Origin: Ruminococcus flavefaciens | GTDB lineage: Bacteria; Bacillota_A; Clostridia; Oscillospirales; Ruminococcaceae | Direction: 5' to 3' | Assembly (NCBI GenBank): GCA_004556875.1 | Contig: SFFP01000012.1 | Coordinates: 1-19,564, forward strand | Length of the DNA stretch: 19,564 nucleotides | Part shown: positions 14,010 through 19,564 of the stretch, piece after piece | Numbering within the stretch: position 1 is the stretch's first letter | Layout of the letters: each line of letters begins with the position of its first letter | Position numbers and translations under genes: made by a program | The notes under the pieces: generated by a model | Database searches by the model: none | Told to the model about the DNA's origin: nothing | Seen by the model: only the letters and a program-made list of their open reading frames with translations

Positions 14010-15213
14010 ATATTCCAAAATCATGGATAAAATCAAGTTCTTCAAGGTCTTCTGCTCGGTATACGGTCACATATTCATCGTCATTAATTGATAAGCCGCA
14101 TGGCGGACGTAAAACTGCAATATACTGATTATCCTTAGATACATAAATAATTGTAAGGTCTCCAATTTCCCAATCATACAGCTGTATCTGTGATGTACCG
14201 AATACTTCATTCCACTCATCACTTTCAAGGCTGCCGAATGTATTGTCAACAACATCTGTAAGCTCATGCTCTTCAAAATACTTTTTGAGCTTGTCGATCT
14301 GTTCGCTGTTAATATCCTGTTTTTCAGCTCCCTCACCATTGTCATAGACAAACAGGATATTATCGTTGGTATTTATGAAGTCAATTACCTTTTCGTTTAT
14401 GGACTTACTGTCTCTTTCTGCATTTATTGACTCAAACAGATCTGTTCCGTCATCATTTAAAATGATCTCAGGAACTTCCTTACCATAAAGCTCTGCAAGC
14501 TTTTCACCGAAATCAACATCATTGCAGGTATATATCTTAAAATATGAATTATCCCCTGTTTCGTCGCCATTGAGTGCATAACTGTTAACACATACATAAT
14601 CATCATAAAACACCGAGAGCTTTGTAATTGTATTACCATCATTATATTCAGTAACAAAATAGTATTTTTCAGGTACAAAAGTCCAGTGATATTTTACTTC
14701 ATTTGCATTTTTAATCTCATACCACGTCTGAGAGTTAAAAAGCTCGGCTGTCATATCGCGCTGTTCCTGAGATATGTCCTCATAATCAGATGCAAAAGGC
14801 GAAGCTTTATAATCCTTTGAAAGTATATCCGTAAAAGGCGAAGTTTCGCACAGTACAAGCATCTCTTCGGGAATTGACGGCATCTCTGTTGTCGGTTCTG
14901 CAGCTTCGGTCGTGATCTCTTCTGTAGTTGCTTCTGTAGGAACTTGTGTAAGCTGTGAACCTGCGCCGCGCTTATTGAAAAGTATACCTGCACCTGCAAT
15001 ACCGCCGACAATGACCGCGCAAGCAGCAACCGCGCTTATGGAATGGATTATGCGTTTGCGTGAGTTTACGTACTCGGCAGTGTATACATGATCTGTGTAT
15101 TCTTCTGTGCCTGTGGTGCGCTTTTGTGCATTTTCGCAGGCAGCTATTATTCTTTCTTTTGTATCCTTTGGCATTTTGATTTTCTCCATTTCATTTTTCA
15201 ATTTATTATTCAT
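14008..15213 (-). CDS. Membrane anti-sigma-factor-like protein with large extracellular domain
   Basis: 401 residues. A cytoplasmic N-terminus of about 50 residues (MNNKLKNEMEKIKMPKDTKERI...) precedes a membrane segment (SISAVAACAVIVGGIAGAGILF, near residues 58-79). A short Thr/Glu-rich stalk (PTEATTEEITTEAAEPTTE) follows, then an acidic extracellular part of about 285 residues. I recognise no enzyme or carbohydrate-binding motif in that part; it contains FVPEKYYFVTEYNDG and ends EDLEELDFIHDF. The gene starts one base after the stop of the ECF sigma gene, with AAAGGAG upstream, so the two are coupled. By layout it should hold the sigma factor at the membrane and release it on an outside signal. 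The domain order (short inside, TM, stalk, outside) parallels the protein at 7079-8122. Confidence 0.78.
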   Translation of the reverse strand: MNNKLKNEMEKIKMPKDTKERIIAACENAQKRTTGTEEYTDHVYTAEYVNSRKRIIHSISAVAACAVIVGGIAGAGILFNKRGAGSQLTQVPTEATTEEITTEAAEPTTEMPSIPEEMLVLCETSPFTDILSKDYKASPFASDYEDISQEQRDMTAELFNSQTWYEIKNANEVKYHWTFVPEKYYFVTEYNDGNTITKLSVFYDDYVCVNSYALNGDETGDNSYFKIYTCNDVDFGEKLAELYGKEVPEIILNDDGTDLFESINAERDSKSINEKVIDFINTNDNILFVYDNGEGAEKQDINSEQIDKLKKYFEEHELTDVVDNTFGSLESDEWNEVFGTSQIQLYDWEIGDLTIIYVSKDNQYIAVLRPPCGLSINDDEYVTVYRAEDLEELDFIHDFGI

Positions 15214-15214
15214 G

Positions 15215-15694
15215 CTACATATACTCCTTTCGATATTTTTCTTTCAGCAGCTTTCTGCCCCTTGAAAGACGCATTTTTACTGCCGAAACACTAAGTCCTG
15301 TAATTTTTGATATCTCGTCTATCTTGTAATCCTCAACGTAATACAACACAAGTATTATCCTATATTTTTCGCTGAGTTCTGATAAGGCTTCAAGTATTCC
15401 GCTGTCGTGCTTTTCGATGAAGTAATTTTGCAGGATTTCTTCGCTTTCAGTCTTATGACGAGTTTTATATCTGAGCATATCACGACATTTATTTGTGGCT
15501 ACAGTGATGAGCCATGCTTTTTCGTGCCCCTCGCTGTCAAATTCCGGTGCTTTCTGTACAAGCTTTATAAATGTTTCCTGTACAGCATCTTCTGCATCGG
15601 CAGAGTTTTTCAGCATGATCAAACATAATCTGTACAGCATATCGCCGTATTTCTCGACTGCCTCGCGAGCACAGCCGTTTGTAAGCAATATCAT
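15215..15694 (-). CDS. ECF-type RNA polymerase sigma factor
   Basis: 159 residues, typical for the family. Region 2 reads YGDMLYRLCLIMLKNSADAEDAVQETFIKL, with AWLITVATNKCRDMLR as the -10-binding helix. Region 4 reads LSELSEKYRIILVLYYVEDYKIDEISKITGLSVSAVKMRLSRGRKLLKE, with the helix-turn-helix that reads the -35 box. AGGAG lies only 3 nt before the ATG at 15694; TTG at 15688 has better spacing (9 nt) and could be the real start. It is paired with the membrane anti-sigma gene directly downstream and lies beyond the terminator of the xylanase gene. Its regulon is not known from this sequence. Confidence 0.93.
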   Translation of the reverse strand: MILLTNGCAREAVEKYGDMLYRLCLIMLKNSADAEDAVQETFIKLVQKAPEFDSEGHEKAWLITVATNKCRDMLRYKTRHKTESEEILQNYFIEKHDSGILEALSELSEKYRIILVLYYVEDYKIDEISKITGLSVSAVKMRLSRGRKLLKEKYRKEYM

Positions 15695-15714
15695 CAGCTC
15701 CTTTCACTATAAAC

Positions 15715-15740
15715 ACGCCATGATAACAGATATGGTCACA
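15715..15740 (-). promoter_or_regulatory. Possible ECF-type autoregulated promoter
   Basis: On the minus strand TGTGACC (15740-15734) and CGTGTT (beginning at 15717) are 16 nt apart, the usual spacing of ECF promoters. The split sigma gene has GTGCC-N16-CGT in the same place. The typical AAC of ECF -35 boxes is absent and the leader would be very short, so confidence is low. Confidence 0.25.
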
Positions 15741-15750
15741 TAAATAATAA

Positions 15751-15790
15751 ATAAAAATGAAAAGACAGCCGATTTACACCGACTGCCTTT
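15751..15790 (-). terminator. Terminator of the xylanase gene
   Basis: On the minus strand an 11-bp stem with two G-U pairs (15790-15780 with 15771-15761) is followed by TTTTCATTTTTATTT. It lies about 95 nt past the xylanase stop and separates that gene from the sigma gene. Confidence 0.8.
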
Positions 15791-15827
15791 CAGGGGATAT
15801 TAAAATTTGGAGAAATCTTAATTAGGT

Positions 15828-15858
15828 TGTGCCGATCACCGATCCGATGGTCGGCACA
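15828..15858 (-). other. Stem-loop in the xylanase 3' UTR
   Basis: TGTGCCGA (15828-15835) and TCGGCACA (15851-15858) are perfect inverted copies, with two more G-C pairs inside across a 3-nt bulge. It lies 28 nt past the stop. No T run follows, so it is not itself a terminator; it may protect the 3' end of a long mRNA, which is inference. Confidence 0.6.
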
Positions 15859-15885
15859 TAATGTCTTTAAATACTCGCGTATTTA

Positions 15886-18800
15886 TTAAACTCTTGTATG
15901 GATCTGACCACCTGCAAGTGTCTTGCCCTTTGCTGCTGCTAAGTCAGAGATGTTTACGTTCATGTAACCATTCTGTGCGAGCCAAGGAAGAACCTCTTCC
16001 ATAGCGCCTGCTGTTGTACCATATGTCTCGTGACAAAGTACGATAGCGCCTTCAAGTGAGCCGTTCTGAGCAGCCTGCTTGATTGTGTTTACGATCTGAT
16101 CCTTAGATGCGTTATCCCAGTCCTTTGTATCGATTGCACAGCTGATGAGCGGTACATCGTAGAGAGCTGACTTAACTGATCCGCCGCCATCAAGATATGG
16201 GAGTCTGAGGAGGTGTGAAGGCTCAGCACCGATGATGCTCTTGAGCTTTGTATTACACTGCTCCCACTCGCTTCTAACCTGCTGTGAACCAAGTGAACCA
16301 AGTGATGGATGTGACTTGGAGTGGTTAGCAACTTCCATGCCGTTCTTGTATGCGTACTTAACCTCTTCGTAGTCGCCGCTTGTTGTTGTCCAGTCGCCAA
16401 CATAGAAGAATGTAGCTGTCATACCGTTCTTGATAAGAGCATTGAGTATTCTCATTGATGTATCAGATGATGCATTACCAACTGCACCGTCATCGAATGA
16501 GATAGCACAGAGCTTCTTACCGTTGATTGTAGGCTTAACAGGAGCCTTTACTTCGCCAACTTTACCGCCGCCTGTTACAACTGAAGACTTTGTGCCCTCT
16601 GAAGCAACGAGTACGTTGTCTACGTAGAAGTCCATAAGATCACCTGAATCCTGAACTGTCTCGATATAAAGTGTCATATCGCCTGAATTTTCAGGAATTG
16701 TGAATGAAGTATTCTCAAGCTTTGTCCACTCACCGCTCTTGCAAGTCTCTGAAGCGATTGTTGTGTATGAAGCACTGTCGCCTTCGCCCTGCTGGAGTGA
16801 GATCTGAAGAGTTGCAGCGTTGCCTGACTGCTGGAGAACTGCAGCACTGATGCTGTATGTCTGACCAGCTACGAAGTCTGAACCGAGGCTTATAGCTGCA
16901 CCATTCCATTCCTGTGATCTGCCTGATACGAACAGTGACTTGCCATCGTAGTAGCTGTCTGAGCTAACTTCTACTGAAGCATCGCCTCTGCCTGACCAGC
17001 TCTGAACGCCGGAATCAAATGTGTTATTGATGTAAGTCTTGTTAGAAACAACCTGCTTTGTAGTAGTTGTTGTTGCTACTTCAGACTTCTTTGTTGTTGT
17101 AGTTGTCTTTGCTGGTGTTACTGAGATACTACTGGCCCAGCTCTCAGGCAGGTTCTTAACCAGACCTAAGAGATACTTCTGAAGTGTCTGAGCGTCGTTG
17201 TTTGTAACACCGCTGCCAGCCTGATATACGTCAGCATTAGCAGCAGCCTTCTCAGAGAGTGTATACTTGCTTGGATTTGCAAGTGACTGCATGATAAGTA
17301 CGATATCTGACATATCTACTGTATTATCAAGGTTAGCATCGCCCCAGAGAGAAACCTTAGCCTCAAAAGCAGCCTTAGGATCAACTGTTGTAGTTGTTGT
17401 AGCTGTTGTTGTAGTTGTAGTTGTTGTCTTAGTAGTTGTTGTAGTTGTAACATCCATATCCTTAGCATACTTGTCGAGAATGCTGATGATCTCGCTGTAG
17501 AATGCCTTTGGCTGATAGTTGCTGAATGGAAGTGGTGAACCGCCATTCTCACGATATCTCCAGCTTCTCTCATCAGTTGTACCCCAGAGAGTTACGCATG
17601 AGATATTCTTAGCGTGCTTAGCAATAACCTCGAAGATCTGAGGATAGAGCTTATTGTTTGTACCTGTGCTGTTTGTGATATCAAGCTCAGTTACCTGAAC
17701 GTCAAGACCGAGGCTCTCAAACTTCTTAAGAGCTGTCTCATACTCACTTGCTGAAGGATACCTTGAATCAAGGTGTGACTGCATACCGATACCGTCGATA
17801 TAGTTACCCTCTGCCATAACCTTCTTAGCCATGTTGTAGAGATCGTTAGTCTTAGCGCTTATATACTCGTTATAATCGTTGAGATAAAGCTTTGTTGTTG
17901 AAGGAGCATACTGTCTTGCATACTTGAATGCGTTGATTACGAACTCAGAGTTGCCGTCGCCGTATACTCTTGTCCAGCCTGAGTTGCTTCCCGGTCTCAT
18001 TCCGCCGCCGTCGTTGACGAAGAGCTCGTTACAAACGTCGTATGAGTGGAGCTTAAGGTTTGGATAGTTCTTCTTGATAGCATCGAATGTATTCTTGATC
18101 ATGCTCTCAAGACGCTTATTCATTCTATCCTTAGAAACGTCTCTGCCGTTCTCCTGGAAGATCGAGTTAGGAGTCTGGCTGTACCATACGAAGGTATGAC
18201 CACGAACACCGATTCCGTTCTGCTCAGCAAACTTAAGGATAGGATCAGCCTTATAAAGTGAGATCTGAACATTATCGCCGTTAACGCCTGTTACGATTTC
18301 ACTTGGCTTCATTTCGTTTTCACAAGTGATAGAATTGTAGTTCTGCTTGATGAAATTCTGTCCCTGTGAAGTATTTATTTCGCTTGCACTTACAGAAGTA
18401 CCGAGTCTGAATAACGGACCTGCGTGATCCTTAAATCCGTCTCCGCCCTTCTTATATGTGTAATCCATATTCTGGTGTGAAGCAAGACCGGTATCAGTAG
18501 GTGGTGGAGTTACCTGAGGTGTATCATCGCCGTCAGAAGGTGTATCTGATGATGAACCGCCGCCTGCAACTGTACCCTGACCTGTTACTACAGATGAGCT
18601 CTTACCGGACTTTGAAGCCTGAACAGCATCAATGTAGAAATCACAGAGGTCGCCTGAATCCTGAGGTGTCTCAACGTAAAGGAGAAGATCTCCTGAACCG
18701 CTTGGGATAGTAAACTTTGTATTTTCGAGCTTTGTCCACTCGCCGCTCTTAGCGTCAGCCGTAGCAATGCTTGTGTACTGTGCTGAATCGCCGTCACCCT

Positions 18801-19564
18801 GCTGGAGTGAGAGCTGCATTGTTACTGTCTTGCCAGACTTCTGGAGCACGCCTGTGCTGAAGCTGTATGTCTGACCCGGAACGAATGCGTTTGAGTCAAG
18901 CTTGATAGCTGCGCCGTTCCACTCCTGGCTTCTGTCAGAAACATAAAGTGACTTCTTGCCGTCGTAGTAGTTGCTTGAATCAACTGTAACTGAAGCATCG
19001 CCTCTTGCAGCCCAGTCGTTGTCGCCGCTCTCAAATGTGCTTGTGAAGTAGTTTCCGTTTGAATCTGGCTCTACTGTTGGTGTCTCGATCGGATCTTCGC
19101 CGCCATCAATGCCGTTTTCGTAAACTCTTACGCTCTTTACATTAGCAGATCCGCTGGATCTGTAACCTTCGATATTAAGTGAAACCTCATAAAGTGTACC
19201 TGACATATCAAGTCCAGCCTTTGACCAAGCATCAAAGTGCTTGCCAACGTGGATAGTACCCTTCATGTAGTTTGTTGTATTGTTTCTTGAACCACTTGAC
19301 TGGCGAATGCTCCAGTACTGTGGGAATGTCTGTGTACCGTCGAGAGATGGCTGGTTGTAACGCATTGTCTTAGCAATGTCGTATGTATTGCCGTCGAGAG
19401 TTACTGTGCCCTTTCTCTCAGCCTGATCTCCGGGTGGTCTCCAGTCGCCCCAGCCTTCGACAATGTAATACTCCATAAGAGGATTTCTTGTCCAGCCGTA
19501 AACGCACATATAAGAATTTCCCTGTGGTTTGTACTCAACATCATAAGTAAGTGTGATGTCCTTA
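15886..19564 (-). CDS. Cellulosomal GH11-CBM22-GH10-dockerin-CBM22-CE4 xylanase/esterase, N-terminus off window
   Basis: About 1225 residues are visible, and the frame is open through the right edge. Modules in order: end of GH11 xylanase (19564-19111) with nucleophile Glu at 19473-19471 (PLMEYYIVE) and acid/base Glu at 19170-19168 (EGYRSSGSA); CBM22 (about 19060-18600); GH10 xylanase (18480-17475) with acid/base Glu at 18027-18025 (DVCNEL) and nucleophile Glu at 17688-17686 (VTELDI); Thr tract; dockerin (17345-17135) with GDANLDNTVDMSDI and NADVYQAGSGVTNNDA repeats; Thr/Lys linker; second CBM22 (17038-16590); CE4 deacetylase (16530-15889) with SFDDG, HSKSHP, RLPYLDGG, DTKDW and HETYG. GH11 and GH10 cut xylan chains, CE4 removes acetyl groups, CBM22 binds xylan, and the dockerin docks on scaffoldin outside the cell. 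All catalytic residues seen are intact. The order matches cellulosomal xylanases I recall from R. flavefaciens. Confidence 0.95.
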   Translation of the reverse strand, partial: KDITLTYDVEYKPQGNSYMCVYGWTRNPLMEYYIVEGWGDWRPPGDQAERKGTVTLDGNTYDIAKTMRYNQPSLDGTQTFPQYWSIRQSSGSRNNTTNYMKGTIHVGKHFDAWSKAGLDMSGTLYEVSLNIEGYRSSGSANVKSVRVYENGIDGGEDPIETPTVEPDSNGNYFTSTFESGDNDWAARGDASVTVDSSNYYDGKKSLYVSDRSQEWNGAAIKLDSNAFVPGQTYSFSTGVLQKSGKTVTMQLSLQQGDGDSAQYTSIATADAKSGEWTKLENTKFTIPSGSGDLLLYVETPQDSGDLCDFYIDAVQASKSGKSSSVVTGQGTVAGGGSSSDTPSDGDDTPQVTPPPTDTGLASHQNMDYTYKKGGDGFKDHAGPLFRLGTSVSASEINTSQGQNFIKQNYNSITCENEMKPSEIVTGVNGDNVQISLYKADPILKFAEQNGIGVRGHTFVWYSQTPNSIFQENGRDVSKDRMNKRLESMIKNTFDAIKKNYPNLKLHSYDVCNELFVNDGGGMRPGSNSGWTRVYGDGNSEFVINAFKYARQYAPSTTKLYLNDYNEYISAKTNDLYNMAKKVMAEGNYIDGIGMQSHLDSRYPSASEYETALKKFESLGLDVQVTELDITNSTGTNNKLYPQIFEVIAKHAKNISCVTLWGTTDERSWRYRENGGSPLPFSNYQPKAFYSEIISILDKYAKDMDVTTTTTTKTTTTTTTTATTTTTVDPKAAFEAKVSLWGDANLDNTVDMSDIVLIMQSLANPSKYTLSEKAAANADVYQAGSGVTNNDAQTLQKYLLGLVKNLPESWASSISVTPAKTTTTTKKSEVATTTTTKQVVSNKTYINNTFDSGVQSWSGRGDASVEVSSDSYYDGKSLFVSGRSQEWNGAAISLGSDFVAGQTYSISAAVLQQSGNAATLQISLQQGEGDSASYTTIASETCKSGEWTKLENTSFTIPENSGDMTLYIETVQDSGDLMDFYVDNVLVASEGTKSSVVTGGGKVGEVKAPVKPTINGKKLCAISFDDGAVGNASSDTSMRILNALIKNGMTATFFYVGDWTTTSGDYEEVKYAYKNGMEVANHSKSHPSLGSLGSQQVRSEWEQCNTKLKSIIGAEPSHLLRLPYLDGGGSVKSALYDVPLISCAIDTKDWDNASKDQIVNTIKQAAQNGSLEGAIVLCHETYGTTAGAMEEVLPWLAQNGYMNVNISDLAAAKGKTLAGGQIHTRV
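16590..19060 (-). repeat. Duplicated CBM22 modules within the xylanase gene
   Basis: The segments 19060-18600 and 17038-16590 encode two CBM22 modules with long shared stretches: RSQEWNGAA, GQTYS, SGEWTKLENT, QDSGDL and, past the fold itself, the linker KSSVVTG. Shared linker sequence points to duplication of a module together with its linker inside this gene. GH10 and the dockerin lie between the copies. Confidence 0.85.

Overview
The window looks like chromosome from a cellulosome-forming Ruminococcus, close to R. flavefaciens. The main evidence is a very large secreted xylan-degrading enzyme at the right edge with a ruminococcal-type dockerin, Thr-rich linkers, GH11, CBM22, GH10 and CE4 modules. 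Other support comes from Firmicutes-type Shine-Dalgarno sites and TTGACA-N17-TATAAT promoters. The genus assignment is inference from gene content; no rRNA gene is present.

Left part (1-5990, all minus strand). A lysine/glutamate-rich repeat protein with an N-terminal CxxxH/CxxC zinc-ribbon-like head runs off the left edge. It has its own promoter. Upstream of it lies sbcD-sbcC, a 4-base-overlapping operon for the SbcCD DNA-end and hairpin nuclease, with a near-perfect promoter that carries a 12-bp palindrome in its spacer.

Middle part (6000-8767, minus). This is an extracytoplasmic-function (ECF) sigma / anti-sigma module followed by a secreted protein with a sortase-like C-terminus. The sigma gene is split by an apparent one-base deletion between its region 2 and region 4. 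The set is bounded by intrinsic terminators on both sides.

RNA-ligase part (8767-10945, minus). rtcB (RNA ligase), a GNAT acetyltransferase and a 55-residue basic protein form a likely operon. Between its promoter and rtcB lies a roughly 200-nt leader with a 30-codon ORF behind a near-consensus ribosome site, then a strong intrinsic terminator only 31 nt before the rtcB start. This is the layout of a transcription attenuator.

Plus-strand part (11008-14009). A flotillin/SPFH membrane-scaffold gene is divergent from rtcB. The intergenic region holds paired 21-bp-spaced repeats and several TGTGCA dyads, and two hairpins lie in the flotillin 5' UTR. Next comes an AraC-family regulator with its own promoter and an upstream dyad. 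A bidirectional terminator then separates it from the convergent genes.

Right part (14008-19564, minus). A second, intact ECF sigma / membrane anti-sigma pair lies just downstream of the xylanase gene. The visible xylanase order is GH11-CBM22-GH10-dockerin-CBM22-CE4, and its N-terminus lies off the window. It should attach to the cellulosome scaffold and combine two xylanase activities with xylan deacetylation. The most interesting points for follow-up are the rtcB leader, the broken sigma factor with its surface-protein partner, the divergent operator region, and the multi-module xylanase with duplicated CBM22 modules.
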